This document shows positions 1 to 13,648 of a DNA stretch of 64,000 bases, one piece after another. Location: the NCBI RefSeq assembly GCF_900099975.1, contig NZ_FNEI01000010.1, positions 62,001-126,000 of the forward strand, written 5' to 3'. This stretch comes from Arthrobacter cupressi (GTDB lineage: Bacteria; Actinomycetota; Actinomycetes; Actinomycetales; Micrococcaceae). Below the pieces are notes generated by a model. The model was given only the letters and a program-made list of their open reading frames with translations, made no database searches and was not told the origin of the DNA. Position 1 is the first letter of the stretch, and each line of letters begins with the position of its first letter. Position numbers and translations under genes: made by a program.

Positions 1-617
1 CGGATGGCGGCGCACATTTCCTGGGCGTCTTCGGGGCCCGCGACTTCGCCGGTGCCGATGGCCCAGACGGGTTCGTACGCGACGACGAGTTCCTTCGCCT
101 GCTCGGCCGTGAGGCCTTCGACGCCGGCGCGCAGCTGGGCCAGGGTGTGCTCGACGTGCGTCCCGGCCTGGCGGATTTCGAGGCCTTCGCCGACGCAGAG
201 CACCGGGGTGACCTCGTGGCGGAAGGCGGCCTTGACCTTGGCGTTGAGGACCTCGTCGGATTCGTTGTGGATGGTGCGGCGTTCGCTGTGGCCGACCAGC
301 ACGTAGGAGCAGCCGAGCTTGCGGAGGAACTGGCCCGAGATGTCGCCGGTGTAGGCGCCGGAGTCGAACTGGGACAGGTCCTGTCCGCCGTAGACAACCT
401 TCAGTTCATCGCCCTGGACGAGGGTCTGCACGCCGCGGAGGTCGGTGAACGGCGGGAAGACCGCAACCTCGACACGGCTGTAGTCGTGCTTGGCGTCGGA
501 CAGGGTCCAGGCAAGCTTCTGCAGCAGGGTGATGCCCTGGACGTGGTCCATGTTCATCTTCCAGTTGCCGGCGATGAACGGCGTGCGGACGAAGTTTCCG
601 TTGGCGGTGCTTGTCAC
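1..617 (-). CDS. tpiA: triosephosphate isomerase, 3' end missing
   Basis: Interconverts dihydroxyacetone phosphate and glyceraldehyde 3-phosphate in glycolysis, in the cytosol. About 205 of the usual 250-270 residues are visible; the C-terminus lies beyond position 1. Seen: the substrate loop AGNWKMN with Lys20, the catalytic His110 in GHSERR, and Glu182 in [11 protein letters not shown], so all three key residues are present and the enzyme should be active. The start is GTG at 617, with GGAG five bases upstream, and the protein then reads [13 protein letters not shown]. It is the last gene of gap-pgk-tpiA and is separated from pgk by 100 bp that hold a strong hairpin, which could lower its expression relative to pgk. 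Confidence 0.96.
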   Translation of the reverse strand, partial: MTSTANGNFVRTPFIAGNWKMNMDHVQGITLLQKLAWTLSDAKHDYSRVEVAVFPPFTDLRGVQTLVQGDELKVVYGGQDLSQFDSGAYTGDISGQFLRKLGCSYVLVGHSERRTIHNESDEVLNAKVKAAFRHEVTPVLCVGEGLEIRQAGTHVEHTLAQLRAGVEGLTAEQAKELVVAYEPVWAIGTGEVAGPEDAQEMCAAI

Positions 618-646
618 GTGTGCTCCAAAGAAGTGTTGAAAAGGGA

Positions 647-690
647 GGCCGGCAAGGTGCTGCTCCGAAAGGAGTGGCACCTTGCCGGCC
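647..690 (-). terminator. hairpin between pgk and tpiA
   Basis: Perfect 14-bp stem (arms 647-660 and 677-690). The 16-base loop itself folds as CTCC-GAAA-GGAG. On the minus strand the stem is followed within a few bases by CCCTTTTC, a short U-tract. It lies 28 bp after the pgk stop codon and 30 bp before the tpiA start, so it probably acts as a partial terminator or an mRNA-stabilising hairpin inside the operon. Confidence 0.65.
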
Positions 691-717
691 TGGTGCCTGC
701 TGGCGGGGTGTAACTGC

Positions 718-1944
718 TTAGCGGTCGAGCACGCTCAGGCCCGGGAGTTCCTTGCCTTCAAGGTATTCCAGGCTGGCGCCGCCGCCGGTGGAGATGTGGC
801 CGAACTGTGCGTCGTCGAAACCGAGCGTGCGCACTGCAGCGGCGGAGTCGCCCCCGCCGACCACGGTGAAGGCTTCGGTTTCCGTCAGCGCCTGCGCGAT
901 CGCGCGGGTGCCGGCGGCGAAGGCCTCGAACTCGAAGACGCCCATGGGACCGTTCCAGAACACGGTGCGGGCACCCTTGATCTGTTCGGCAAACAGGGCC
1001 GCAGACTCAGGTCCGATGTCCAGGCCAATGCCTGAAGCGCCGAAGGAGCTTGCTTCGATGGCGTCTGCGGCAACGGTCTCGTTTTCTGCGTCAGCGGCGA
1101 AGCGGCTGGCGACAACAACGTCGACCGGGATGACGAAGGTGGTGCCGGCGTCGGAAGCGCGCTTGAGGTAGTCCTGAACCACGGGGATCTGGTCTTCCTC
1201 GAGGAGGCTGCCTGCCACCTTGTGTCCGGCTGCGGCCAGGAAGGTGAAGAGCATGCCGCCGCCGACCAGGATGGTGTCGGCCTTGCCCAGCAGGTTGTCG
1301 ATTACGGCGAGCTTGTCCGAGACCTTGGACCCTCCGAGCACCACGACGTAGGGACGCTGCGTGTCGGCCGTGAGCTTCCGCAGCACCTCCACTTCGGTGT
1401 GCACGAGGTCGCCCTGGTAGGACGGCAGGCGGGTGGCGACATCGTACACGCTCGCGTGCTTGCGGTGCACCGCGCCGAAGGCGTCGTCCACGAAGGCGCC
1501 GTTGTCTCCGGTCAGGGAGACCAGTTCGTCGGCGAAGGCGGCGCGCTCGGCGTCGTCCTTGCTGGTTTCGCGGGCGTCGAAGCGGACGTTCTCCAGGACC
1601 AGCACTTCGCCGTCCTGCAGGCCGGCCGCGGCTTCCTTGGCGGCGGTGCCGACAGTGTCGGCGGCCAGGGTGACCGGGAAGTCAGCGAGTTCGGCCAGGC
1701 GGGCCACCGCGGGCTTGAGGGAGTACTTGTCCTCGGGGGTGCCCTTGGGGCGTCCGAGGTGGGCGGTTACGAGCACACGGGCACCGGCGTCCGAGAGCTT
1801 CTTTAGGACCGGGAGGGAGGCCTTGACGCGGCCGTCGTCGGTCACTGTAGAGCCGTCGAGCGGCACGTTCAGGTCACTTCTGACGAGAACGTACCGCCCG
1901 CGGACACCTTCAGCGATGAGTTCGTTGAGGGTGTGAGATGTCAT
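718..1944 (-). CDS. pgk: phosphoglycerate kinase
   Basis: Transfers the acyl phosphate of 1,3-bisphosphoglycerate to ADP in glycolysis. The 408-residue length is normal for bacterial Pgk. The N-terminal substrate domain carries [11 protein letters not shown] near residue 21 and the HLGRPKG segment. The C-terminal nucleotide domain carries the GGSKVSDK block, the WNGPMGVFE block and the GGGDSAAAV loop near residue 370. ATG start at 1944. It begins 9 bp after the stop of gap on the same strand, so the two are cotranscribed. No unusual feature. Confidence 0.97.
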   Translation of the reverse strand: MTSHTLNELIAEGVRGRYVLVRSDLNVPLDGSTVTDDGRVKASLPVLKKLSDAGARVLVTAHLGRPKGTPEDKYSLKPAVARLAELADFPVTLAADTVGTAAKEAAAGLQDGEVLVLENVRFDARETSKDDAERAAFADELVSLTGDNGAFVDDAFGAVHRKHASVYDVATRLPSYQGDLVHTEVEVLRKLTADTQRPYVVVLGGSKVSDKLAVIDNLLGKADTILVGGGMLFTFLAAAGHKVAGSLLEEDQIPVVQDYLKRASDAGTTFVIPVDVVVASRFAADAENETVAADAIEASSFGASGIGLDIGPESAALFAEQIKGARTVFWNGPMGVFEFEAFAAGTRAIAQALTETEAFTVVGGGDSAAAVRTLGFDDAQFGHISTGGGASLEYLEGKELPGLSVLDR

Positions 1945-1953
1945 GTGTCTACC

Positions 1954-3018
<1,065 letters not shown>

Positions 3019-3123
3019 CTAACAAATCCCGCACGTCTTTGGGCAGAAGTGATTATCAGATCGGAGGGCGACCAGCCACGTTGCTGAAGGCTGACGCCTT
3101 CCGTGACCTATCTTACGTTCAAG

Positions 3124-3158
3124 AAAGCCCGCCCCTGCAACTGCAAGGGGCGGGCTTT
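3124..3158 (-). terminator. sodA terminator hairpin
   Basis: Perfect 12-bp stem AAAGCCCGCCCC / GGGGCGGGCTTT (3124-3135 and 3147-3158). The loop contains a further small palindrome, TGCA-AC-TGCA. It lies about 85 bp after the sodA stop in the direction of sodA transcription and upstream of the gap promoter, so it insulates gap. Confidence 0.75.
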
Positions 3159-3242
3159 CCACCATTTGGGCCAAATTCACGTGAATGTGAAGTTTGTTAC
3201 ACCCGTGTGTACTCCGGGTCACGCCCCGGAGAACGGCACGCC

Positions 3243-3866
3243 TTAGAGAACGATGAGCCCCGTGGCGTTGGCGCGGGCGGCGTCGAAGCGCTTGGCGACG
3301 TCTTCCCAGTTCACGATGTTCCAGAACGCCTTGACGTAGTCGGCCTTCACATTGACGTAGTCCAGGTAGAAGGCGTGCTCCCACATGTCCAGCATCAGCA
3401 GCGGGGTGGTGCCCACGGCGACATTGCCCTGCTGGTCGTAAAGCTGCTCGATGAGCAGGTTGCCGGCGATGGGCTCGTAGGCCAGGAAGGCCCAGCCGGA
3501 GCCCTGGAGGCCGAGGGCGGCCGCGGTGAACTGGGCGCGGAAAGCGTCGAAGGAGCCGAAGGCGTCCTCGATGGCTGCCGCGAGCTCGCCTTCGGGCTTG
3601 TCGCCGCCGTCCGGGGAGATGTTGTTCCAGAACACCGAGTGGTTGATGTGGCCGCCGGTGTGGAACGCGAGGTCCTTCGAAAGGCGGTTGATGTTGGCGA
3701 AGTCGCCCTTTTCGCGGGCTTCGGCCAGCTGGGCCAGGGCGTTGTTGGCGCCGGTGACATAGGCAGCGTGGTGCTTGCTGTGGTGCAGCTCCATGATCTT
3801 CGCCGAAATGTGCGGCTCAAGCGCCGCGTAGTCGTAGCCAAGCTCGGGCAGTACGTACTCTGTCAC
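3243..3866 (-). CDS. sodA: superoxide dismutase, Mn/Fe family
   Basis: Dismutates superoxide to oxygen and hydrogen peroxide. It has 207 residues, the normal length. The metal ligands are all visible: His28 in ELHHSKHH, His76 in [10 protein letters not shown], and Asp160 and His164 in [11 protein letters not shown]. The GGHINHS and GSGWAFL segments resemble manganese-type or cambialistic enzymes of actinobacteria; metal preference cannot be fixed from sequence alone. The GTG start at 3866 is preferred because GGAGG stands just upstream; a TTG four codons earlier lies on top of that ribosome-binding site. A single gene, with its own terminator downstream and an apparent hairpin after whiA upstream. 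Confidence 0.95.
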   Translation of the reverse strand: MTEYVLPELGYDYAALEPHISAKIMELHHSKHHAAYVTGANNALAQLAEAREKGDFANINRLSKDLAFHTGGHINHSVFWNNISPDGGDKPEGELAAAIEDAFGSFDAFRAQFTAAALGLQGSGWAFLAYEPIAGNLLIEQLYDQQGNVAVGTTPLLMLDMWEHAFYLDYVNVKADYVKAFWNIVNWEDVAKRFDAARANATGLIVL

Positions 3867-3919
3867 GAAACCCTCCAATGTTATGGACCTTCGGTCCTGT
3901 TGCTAACTCGTTCTGTTCA

Positions 3920-3941
3920 TCCGGCCGGAGAACCGGCCGGA
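3920..3941 (-). terminator. hairpin downstream of whiA
   Basis: Nine-bp GC-rich stem TCCGGCCGG / CCGGCCGGA with loop AGAA, about 100 bp past the whiA stop on the minus strand. There is no U-tract, as is common for actinobacterial terminators. It also sits in the sodA upstream region. Confidence 0.4.
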
Positions 3942-4039
3942 AATCCCTGGGGAGCACTGCGTTTCCCGGCGGACCATCCGCATAACCGGTGGCACCGCAC
4001 GGGTATTTCCCCCCGCCGTGTCGATTCTAGGCACGGAGG

Positions 4040-5020
4040 CTATTCGTCCATCATTTCCGGAGTCACATTTGCCTCGGTGCCCGGGATGTCGAGCTCCGCG
4101 GCGCGTTTGTCGGCCATGGCGAGCAGGCGACGGATCCGGCCGGCGATGGCGTCCTTGGTCATGGGCGGCTCGGCGAGGCGGCCAAGTTCGTCCAGGCTTG
4201 CCTGCTTGTGCGCCACCCGCAGTTCGCCCGCGTACTTGAGGTGGTCCGGGACGTCGTCGCCCAGGATCTCGAGGGCACGGTCCACCCGGGCGCCGGCGGC
4301 AACGGCCGCCTGGGCCGAGCGGCGCAGGTTGGCGTCGTCGAAGTTGGCCAGCCGGTTGGCGGTGGCACGCACTTCCTTGCGCATGCGCCGCTCCTCCCAC
4401 ACCATCAGCGCGTCATGGGCGCCCATCCGGGTCAGCAGCTCGGCGATCGTATCGCCGTCGCGGATGACCACCCGGTCGACGCCGCGCACTTCTCGGGCCT
4501 TGGCCTGGATGCCGAGCCGGCGGGCCGCGCCCACCAGTGCGAGGGCGGACTCCGGCCCCGGGCAGGTGACCTCCAGGGAGGAGGAACGCCCGGGCTCGGT
4601 GAGGGAGCCGTGCGCCAGGAATGCGCCGCGCCAGACGGCTTCGGCATCGGCGGCTGAGCCGTTGACGACGGCGGAGGGCAGCCCCCGCACGGGCCGTCCC
4701 CGGCCGTCGAGCAGGCCGGTTTGACGGGCGAGGGCCTCGCCGTCGCGCACCACGCGGACGACGTAGCGGCTTCCGCGCCGCAGTCCCCCGCCGGAGACGA
4801 CGATGATTTCGCTCTGGTGTCCGTACACCTCGGCGATGGCCGCGCGCAGGCGCCGGGCGGTGGATGCGAGGTCCACTTCGGCCTCGATGACGATGCGGCC
4901 CGAGATGATGTGCAGTCCGCCTGCGAAGCGCAGCATGGCCGACACTTCGGCCTTCCGCACGGAGGACTTCTTGATATCCAGCCGGGAAAGTTCTTCCTTG
5001 ACCGATGCGGTCAGTGCCAT
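4040..5020 (-). CDS. whiA: WhiA DNA-binding regulator
   Basis: WhiA homologue, in Streptomyces a sporulation regulator that works with WhiB and in other Gram-positives linked to cell division and chromosome segregation. The protein has 326 residues, the family norm: an N-terminal LAGLIDADG-like fold (first about 200 residues, beginning [15 protein letters not shown]) and a C-terminal helix-turn-helix region (around [25 protein letters not shown]). The ATG at 5020 gives the conserved N-terminus; an open frame upstream to 5107 adds 29 unrelated residues that overlap yvcK. It lies 10 bp after yvcK in the conserved block uvrC-rapZ-yvcK-whiA. Confidence 0.95.
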   Translation of the reverse strand: MALTASVKEELSRLDIKKSSVRKAEVSAMLRFAGGLHIISGRIVIEAEVDLASTARRLRAAIAEVYGHQSEIIVVSGGGLRRGSRYVVRVVRDGEALARQTGLLDGRGRPVRGLPSAVVNGSAADAEAVWRGAFLAHGSLTEPGRSSSLEVTCPGPESALALVGAARRLGIQAKAREVRGVDRVVIRDGDTIAELLTRMGAHDALMVWEERRMRKEVRATANRLANFDDANLRRSAQAAVAAGARVDRALEILGDDVPDHLKYAGELRVAHKQASLDELGRLAEPPMTKDAIAGRIRRLLAMADKRAAELDIPGTEANVTPEMMDE

Positions 5021-5030
5021 GGCGATGTTC

Positions 5031-6047
5031 CTAACTGTTCCCGAAAATATCGTGGTACGCCGCCGCCAGCAGGAGGGGGTCGTGGACCGGGCGGCGCCGG
5101 GACGCACCTACTCTACCGAAGACCACCTCCGCGCCGATGCGGCCGGCGGCCTTTTCGAAGGTCGCGGTGTCGGAGACGGACTCCGGATCGGCGAGGACAA
5201 CGTCCACGCTGAACTCCGGTGCGTACTTCCGCAGCGCATCCAGGTGGTCCGCGGCGCTCATCCCCGAGGTTTCCTTCGTGTCCATGGCGAGGTTCATGGT
5301 GAGGCAGCGTTTGGCGGCGGTGCCCACGAGGGCCTGGCGCATCTCGGGAAGCAGCAGGTGCGGCAGCACGGAGGTGTACCAGGAACCCGGGCCGAGGATG
5401 ATCCAGTCCGCCAGCTCGATGGCGGTCAGCGCATCGGTGCAGGCCGGTGCGTCCTGCGGGATGAGACGGACGTCTTCCAAGGACCCGGCCACCGCGCATT
5501 TCGCCTGGCCGCTGATGGTCTGCACGCCGTAGCTGCCGTCGGCCAGCGGCACCCGGACGTCGCCTTCGATGGTGAGCGGCACGCTGGACATCGGCAGGAC
5601 CTGGCCGCGGGCACCGAGCAGCGCCCCGGCCCACTTCAGCCCGGCCACGGTGTCCCCGAGGAGTTCCCAGAGCGTCATGATGAGCAGGTTGCCCATGGCG
5701 TGGTTGTCGAGCGGGCTTTCGCGGCCTTCCGGGGCCTTGAAGCGGTGCTGCATGACGTCGCGCCAGGTGCGTCCCCAGTCGGTGTCGTCGCAGAGGGCGC
5801 TCAGCGCCATGCGGAGGTCTCCGGGCGGGAGGACGCCGTACTGTTCGCGGAGCCGCCCGGAGGAGCCGCCGTCGTCGGCCACCGTGACGATCGCGGTGAG
5901 CTCCGAGGTGAGCAGGCGCAGGGCGGACAGGGAGGCCGCGAGGCCGTGGCCGCCGCCGAGCGCCACCACGGAGGGGGTCTTGTCCTTCTGGCTGCCGGGC
6001 GTCCCCTTCGGCGGGATAAGCGGCAACGGACCTGTCAGGACTCCCAT
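5031..6047 (-). CDS. yvcK: gluconeogenesis factor YvcK/CofD-like protein
   Basis: YvcK-family protein (338 residues), related to the 2-phospho-L-lactate transferase CofD. In Bacillus and mycobacteria (CuvA) the family is needed for growth on gluconeogenic carbon sources and for cell-wall homeostasis, and it binds UDP-sugars; the reaction is unknown. Seen: the glycine-rich [12 protein letters not shown] near residues 29-40, [12 protein letters not shown] near 57-68, and HAMGNL and [10 protein letters not shown] blocks. The ATG at 6047 overlaps the rapZ stop as TAATG, which implies translational coupling. Followed 10 bp later by whiA. Confidence 0.94.
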   Translation of the reverse strand: MGVLTGPLPLIPPKGTPGSQKDKTPSVVALGGGHGLAASLSALRLLTSELTAIVTVADDGGSSGRLREQYGVLPPGDLRMALSALCDDTDWGRTWRDVMQHRFKAPEGRESPLDNHAMGNLLIMTLWELLGDTVAGLKWAGALLGARGQVLPMSSVPLTIEGDVRVPLADGSYGVQTISGQAKCAVAGSLEDVRLIPQDAPACTDALTAIELADWIILGPGSWYTSVLPHLLLPEMRQALVGTAAKRCLTMNLAMDTKETSGMSAADHLDALRKYAPEFSVDVVLADPESVSDTATFEKAAGRIGAEVVFGRVGASRRRPVHDPLLLAAAYHDIFGNS

Positions 6048-6970
6048 TACTCCCGGCCCAGGTCGCGGTGCGTGGTGGTGACGGTGACGCGGGGATACTG
6101 CGCCAGGCGTTTGGAAAGCTCGACGGCGACCGCGACCGAGCGGTGTTTGCCGCCGGTGCAGCCCACGGCAATGGTGGCGTAGTGCTTGTTCTCGGTGCGG
6201 TAGCCGTCCAGCACGGGTTCGAGGGCCTGCACGTAGCGGTCCACGAATTCCTGCACGCCCGCGCCTTCGAGCACGTAGTCGCGGACGTCGGCGTCGAGCC
6301 CGGTGTGCGGGCGCAGCAGCGGGACCCAGTGCGGGTTGGGGATGAACCGGGCGTCGGCCACGAAGTTGGCGTCCACGGGGAGGCCGTACTTGAAGCCGAA
6401 GCTCATCACGTTCAGGCGGAGCGTCACCGGGCCGGTTTCGCTGAAGAGTTCGGTGATGGCGGTGGCGAGTCCGTGCACGTTGAACGCGCTGGTGTCCAGG
6501 ACGATGTCCGCGGATTCGCGCAGTTCCCGCAGCACTTCGCGTTCGGCCGCGATGCCGTCCAGGATGCGGCCGCCGCCCTGCAGCGGGTGGGGGCGCCGGC
6601 CCTGCTCGAAGCGCCGCACCAGGACGTCGTCGCTGGCGTCCAGGAACAGGACGCGGAAGGTGATGCCGCTGGCGCTCAGGGCGCCGAGGGCGGTGCGGAT
6701 GTCGGCGAACAAGCCCTTGCTGCGGACGTCGACGACGATCGCGAGCTTCGGGATGGAACCCGGTGCGTGCGAGACAATCTCCGCCAGGGTGCCGAGCATC
6801 TGCGGCGGGAGGCCTTCCACGACGTACCAGCCGTGGTCTTCAAGGGCGTCGGATGCGGTGCTCCGGCCCGCCCCGGACATGCCTGTCACCACCAGCAGTT
6901 CCGCTTCGGCAGGCTTGACGGGAACCAGTCCGTCCTGCTCCGCTCCGGATTCTGCCGTTGGTTCTGACAT
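6047..6970 (-). CDS. rapZ: RapZ/YvcJ nucleotide-binding protein
   Basis: RapZ family P-loop protein of 307 residues. In Escherichia coli RapZ controls GlmZ RNA decay; in actinobacteria GTP/ATP hydrolysis is known but the role is not settled. The Walker A motif GMSGAGRS is at residues 30-37 and the conserved C-terminal GCTGGKHRSVAV near 275-286. The ATG at 6970 follows GGGAG; a TTG immediately before it is less likely. It overlaps yvcK by one base and follows uvrC after 88 bp that hold only a 7-bp hairpin (7009-7025). Confidence 0.95.
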   Translation of the reverse strand: MSEPTAESGAEQDGLVPVKPAEAELLVVTGMSGAGRSTASDALEDHGWYVVEGLPPQMLGTLAEIVSHAPGSIPKLAIVVDVRSKGLFADIRTALGALSASGITFRVLFLDASDDVLVRRFEQGRRPHPLQGGGRILDGIAAEREVLRELRESADIVLDTSAFNVHGLATAITELFSETGPVTLRLNVMSFGFKYGLPVDANFVADARFIPNPHWVPLLRPHTGLDADVRDYVLEGAGVQEFVDRYVQALEPVLDGYRTENKHYATIAVGCTGGKHRSVAVAVELSKRLAQYPRVTVTTTHRDLGRE

Positions 6971-7058
6971 CAAATCTCCCCCGTTTGTCGAGATGGTCCG
7001 TTACCGGAGCCGCTGCGGCAGCGGCCGGTTGCTGCGTTGGCTAGCGTTCCTACCCTAG

Positions 7059-9071
7059 CTAAGATTCAAGGATTTCGCCGGTAGTCATGTTGACCGCGAC
7101 GGCGGCCCCGTCCCGCTCGGCCGCCTCACCCAGGTGCCTGCTGACCGCCTCCGCCAGGGCCGGGCCGATGCCCTTGGCCCCGGTGAGCTCTGCCACGGAC
7201 GCGGCCTTGATCTTCTTGAGCGAGCCGAAGTGGGACAGGAGCGCCTTCCGCTTGGCTTCGCCGAGGCCCGGCACACCGTCCAGGGCCGAGACCGTCATCG
7301 CTTTTCCACGCTTCTGCCGGTGGAACGTGATGGCGAAGCGGTGGGCCTCGTCGCGGATGCGCTGGAGCAGGTACAGCCCCTGCGAGGTGCGCGGCAGGAT
7401 CACGGGGAAATCGCTGTCCGGCAGCCAGACTTCTTCGAGCCGCTTGGCCAGTCCCACCACATAGACGTCGTCGATGCCCAGCCCGGCGAGGGCCCGCGCC
7501 GCGGCATTCACCTGGGGCTGGCCGCCGTCGACGACGACGAGGTTGGGCGGGTACGCGAACTTCGCCTTCGCCGCGGGTGCGGTGGGCTTGGGCTCGTCCG
7601 ACGGCTCTTCGCCCGCCCCGGAGGGAATTTCCCCGGACTGTATCTCACCCGATTTGGGCGGCTGGGCCGCCTTGTCCTGGAGGTAGTGCCGGAAGCGGCG
7701 GGTCAGGACGTCGTGCATTGCGGCGGTGTCATCGCGGGCGGCATCGCCGGTGATGGAGAACTTGCGGTAGTCGGCCTTCTTGGGCAGCCCGTCCTCGACC
7801 ACCACCATGGACGCCACCACATTCGTGCCCTGGACGTGGGAGATGTCGAAGCATTCGATCCGCAGCAGCGGCACCGGAAGCTCCAGGGCTTCCTGGAGTT
7901 CCTGCAGTGCCTGCGACCGCACGGTGATGTCCCCGGCGCGGCGCACCTTGTGCAGCTTCAGGGCCTGTTCGGCGTTCTCCCGGACCGTGGACATCAGGGC
8001 GGCTTTGTCGCCGCGCTGCGGCACCCTGACGTCGACCTTCGCGCCGCGCAGTCCGCCCAGCCATTCGATGAGCTCGGCATGGTTCGCCGGGGATTCCGGG
8101 ACGAGGACTTCGCGGGGAATCCGTTCCTGGTACTCGCCGTCCTCGCCGTAGACCTGCTGCAGGAGGTGTTCGATCAGCTCGGGGGTGGTCATGTCCTCGA
8201 CCTTCTCAACCACCCAGCCGCGCTGGCCCCGGATGCGGCCGCCGCGCACGTGGAATACCTGAACTGACGCTTCCAGGTCGTCCTCGTGCAGGGCGAAGAC
8301 GTCCGCTTCCGTGTCCTCCGATAGCACCACGGCGTTCCGCTCGAACACCTTCCGCAGCGCCGCGATGTCATCGCGCACCCTGGCGGCGCGTTCGTAGTCG
8401 AGTCCGGCGACGGCGTCGGCCATCTCCTTCTCCAGGCGGCGGATGAACCTGCCCGCTTCACCGCCCATGAAGGCGCAGAAATCTTCCGCCAGCTGCCGGT
8501 GCTCCTCAGGGGTGACGCGGCCGACGCACGGGGCCGAGCACTTGTCGATGTAGCCGAGCAGGCACGGCCGGCCGCTCGCCTGGGCGCGCTTCAGGACACC
8601 GGGACTGCAACTGCGGACCGGGAAGACCCGGAGCAGGGTGTCCATGGTCTCGCGGATCGCGCCGGCGGTGTACGGGCCGAAGTAGCGGGTGCCCTTGCGC
8701 CGTTCGCCGCGCAGCACCTGCACACGGGGCAGCTTCTCCCCCATGGTGACGGCGAGGTAGGGGTAGCTCTTGTCGTCCCGGAAGACGACATTGAAGCGCG
8801 GCTTGAATTCCTTGATCCAGGTGTATTCGAGCTGCAGCGACTCCAGTTCGCTGGCGACCACTGTCCATTCGACGCTGCTCGCGGCATGCACCATAGCGTG
8901 CGTCTTCGGCAGGAGCCCGGCAGGGTTGGCGAAATACGAGTTCAGCCGCGAGCGGAGGTTCTTGGCCTTGCCGACATAGATGACCCGGCCGTGCGGGTCC
9001 CGGAAGCGGTACACGCCCGGCGTCGTCGGAATTTCGCCCGTCCGGGGCCGGTAACTCGCTGGATCTGCCAC
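7059..9071 (-). CDS. uvrC: excinuclease ABC subunit C
   Basis: Dual-incision nuclease of nucleotide excision repair, acting with UvrA and UvrB, both also in this window. It has 670 residues. An N-terminal GIY-YIG domain (about 14-92; [18 protein letters not shown]) is followed by a Cys-rich patch ([15 protein letters not shown]), a UVR region, an RNase H-like nuclease core ([12 protein letters not shown]) and C-terminal helix-hairpin-helix motifs ([16 protein letters not shown]). Between the [11 protein letters not shown] segment and the [11 protein letters not shown] block there is an about 30-residue low-complexity insert rich in Ser, Gly, Glu and Pro, with the short repeat [13 protein letters not shown] start at 9071. 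Head of the conserved uvrC-rapZ-yvcK-whiA block. Confidence 0.97.
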   Translation of the reverse strand: MADPASYRPRTGEIPTTPGVYRFRDPHGRVIYVGKAKNLRSRLNSYFANPAGLLPKTHAMVHAASSVEWTVVASELESLQLEYTWIKEFKPRFNVVFRDDKSYPYLAVTMGEKLPRVQVLRGERRKGTRYFGPYTAGAIRETMDTLLRVFPVRSCSPGVLKRAQASGRPCLLGYIDKCSAPCVGRVTPEEHRQLAEDFCAFMGGEAGRFIRRLEKEMADAVAGLDYERAARVRDDIAALRKVFERNAVVLSEDTEADVFALHEDDLEASVQVFHVRGGRIRGQRGWVVEKVEDMTTPELIEHLLQQVYGEDGEYQERIPREVLVPESPANHAELIEWLGGLRGAKVDVRVPQRGDKAALMSTVRENAEQALKLHKVRRAGDITVRSQALQELQEALELPVPLLRIECFDISHVQGTNVVASMVVVEDGLPKKADYRKFSITGDAARDDTAAMHDVLTRRFRHYLQDKAAQPPKSGEIQSGEIPSGAGEEPSDEPKPTAPAAKAKFAYPPNLVVVDGGQPQVNAAARALAGLGIDDVYVVGLAKRLEEVWLPDSDFPVILPRTSQGLYLLQRIRDEAHRFAITFHRQKRGKAMTVSALDGVPGLGEAKRKALLSHFGSLKKIKAASVAELTGAKGIGPALAEAVSRHLGEAAERDGAAVAVNMTTGEILES

Positions 9072-9112
9072 GAATCCAGTCTAGTAAGGGAAACGCGGAG
9101 CCGCGGCCAACG

Positions 9113-9781
9113 CTACTCGGCGGCCTTGCTCTGGTTGTAGCCGGCGGAGCGTTCCTGCCCGGTCAGTTCCGCGATGGCGTCCATGATCCGGTCCGTGACC
9201 TCACGGCGGGCCGGAAGGGAGTGGTCCGGGCCGGTCTTGTCGAAATAGAGCGGCTCGCCCACCTTCATGGTGAAGTGCTGCGGACGGACGGCGTTGGTTT
9301 CGATCGACTGCAGCTTGTCCGTGCCAATCAGGCCCACCGGGATGACGGGGGCACCGGTGGTGAGGGCAAGCCAGCCGACACCGGTCCGGCCGCGGTACAG
9401 CAGCCCGTCGCGGGAGCGCGTGCCCTCCGGGTAGATGCCGATGCCGCGTCCCGCTTCAAGGATGTCCAGCAGGGTCTTGAGGGCCTGCACGCTCGCGGCT
9501 TGCTCGCCGCGCTCCACCGGGATGGAACCCACGGCCTGGAAAAACGCCTTCATGGTGCGGCCCTTGAAGCCTTTGCCGGTGAAGTATTCGGCCTTGGCGA
9601 AGAACGCCACCGGACGCGGCATGAGCGCCTGGACGATCACGCTGTCGAGAAAGGAGAGGTGGTTCGGGGCGACGATGAACGGTCCGTCCTTGGGCACGTT
9701 CTCCAGGCCAATGACCGTCGGCCGGCAGGTGCCGGAGATCAGTCCGCGGGTTGTCCAGCGAATGACATCAAAGGCTTCCAT
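9113..9781 (-). CDS. 1-acyl-sn-glycerol-3-phosphate acyltransferase (PlsC-like)
   Basis: Lysophosphatidate acyltransferase family, 222 residues, expected at the inner face of the membrane, where it adds the second acyl chain in phospholipid synthesis. The catalytic NHLSFLD box (HX4D) is at residues 40-46, and the glycerophosphate-binding YPEGTRSR is near residues 116-123. There is no long transmembrane segment, so it is probably peripheral. ATG start at 9781. It overlaps the end of the upstream HAD phosphatase by 14 bp, so the two are translationally linked; the exact acyl donor and substrate are not predictable. Confidence 0.9.
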   Translation of the reverse strand: MEAFDVIRWTTRGLISGTCRPTVIGLENVPKDGPFIVAPNHLSFLDSVIVQALMPRPVAFFAKAEYFTGKGFKGRTMKAFFQAVGSIPVERGEQAASVQALKTLLDILEAGRGIGIYPEGTRSRDGLLYRGRTGVGWLALTTGAPVIPVGLIGTDKLQSIETNAVRPQHFTMKVGEPLYFDKTGPDHSLPARREVTDRIMDAIAELTGQERSAGYNQSKAAE

Positions 9782-10502
9782 CGTTCTGCACCTCGCTCAG
9801 CGCCGCCGCACGGACAACGTCCAGTTCTTCAATCTTCTTCAGCAACTCATCCGGGCTGTGCACCACCGCGACTGCTCCGGCCTGCTCCAGTTCGCCGTCG
9901 GGGGCGAAACCCCAGCCGACGCCGACGCAGTCCAGTCCGTTGGCCAGGGCCCCGGCGACATCCTGGTGCCGGTCCCCCACCATCACCGCGCACTCGGCGC
10001 CCAGCCCGGCGAGGGCGGCGCCCACGATCTCCACCTTCCCGACCGGAACACTCCGGCCCGAGGGCAGCAGGGCGTCCGTGGATTCGTCGTCGGGTGATCC
10101 GCAGATCGTCTCGAAGAATCCGGCGATGCCGTGATGCTCCAGCACCACCCTCGCCAGCCGCTGCGGCTTCTGGGTGGCGACGGCGACGGGCCGGCCCGTG
10201 GCGGTGAAATGCTCCAGCAGGCCGTGAATGCCGGGGTAGAGCCGGCTCGCGGCGATTCCGGTGGCCACGTAGTGGGTCCGGTAGCGGGTGATCGCTTCGT
10301 CGACGAGATCCTCGGGAACCTGCGCGATGCTGCCGAGCGAGTGGCTCAGCTTGGGGCCGACCATGGAATCCAGGGTTTCCTGGTCCGGAACGGGCAATCC
10401 CATTTCTGTCAGGGCGGCGGCAATTCCGCCGGTGATTCCGCCTGCAGGATCGACAAGGGTGCCGTCCAGATCGAAAATTACGGGCACCGATGTTTGAGTC
10501 AC
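9768..10502 (-). CDS. HAD-superfamily phosphatase, phosphoglycolate phosphatase-like
   Basis: HAD hydrolase of 244 residues. Motif I is FDLDGTLVD (nucleophile in the first 15 residues), motif II lies near AVATQKPQRLA, and motif IV is VMVGDRHQDVAGA. The helical cap between motifs I and II places it with the Gph/PgmB subfamily. Known relatives cleave phosphoglycolate or other small phosphoesters; the substrate here is not certain. Starts with GTG at 10502. Cotranscribed with the acyltransferase gene, which it overlaps. A perfect 16-bp palindrome stands 20-35 bp upstream of the start. Confidence 0.88.
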   Translation of the reverse strand: MTQTSVPVIFDLDGTLVDPAGGITGGIAAALTEMGLPVPDQETLDSMVGPKLSHSLGSIAQVPEDLVDEAITRYRTHYVATGIAASRLYPGIHGLLEHFTATGRPVAVATQKPQRLARVVLEHHGIAGFFETICGSPDDESTDALLPSGRSVPVGKVEIVGAALAGLGAECAVMVGDRHQDVAGALANGLDCVGVGWGFAPDGELEQAGAVAVVHSPDELLKKIEELDVVRAAALSEVQNDGSL

Positions 10503-10521
10503 CGGGTTAGTTTCTCACGAG

Positions 10522-10537
10522 TTCAGGCATGCCTGAA
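10522..10537. promoter_or_regulatory. 16-bp perfect palindrome, candidate operator
   Basis: TTCAGGCATGCCTGAA is perfectly self-complementary and lies between the HAD phosphatase start (10502) and the uvrA stop (10611). It is close to the HAD start, where a repressor would act. The AGGC...GCCT core recalls DtxR-family metal-responsive operators, but the match is partial and the factor is unknown. Confidence 0.4.
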
Positions 10538-10610
10538 ATTCACATTCCGGCCGGGGAATACGTCGGGGCAGCGGCGGGGCACGCCGCCCGGACTCCCCCG
10601 GCCGGGGCGG

Positions 10611-13538
<2,928 letters not shown>

Positions 13539-13551
13539 CCACTAATGCTAA

Positions 13552-13567
13552 TCGAAAACTTCTTCGA
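13552..13567. promoter_or_regulatory. LexA-like SOS box upstream of uvrA
   Basis: TCGAAAACTTCTTCGA has the arms TCGAA and TTCGA at the spacing of the actinobacterial LexA box TCGAAC-N4-GTTCGA. It differs only at the two innermost arm bases (10 of 12 conserved positions). It lies 14-29 bp upstream of the uvrA start. uvrA is a LexA target in many bacteria, which supports the reading; the mismatches make strength uncertain. Confidence 0.5.
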
Positions 13568-13648
13568 ATTTCCATGTGCCGTTGCACACCCCGGAAGGGC
13601 GGCCGGAACAAGGCCCGACGGCGGTCCGCACCGCCGGTGCGCGACGCG

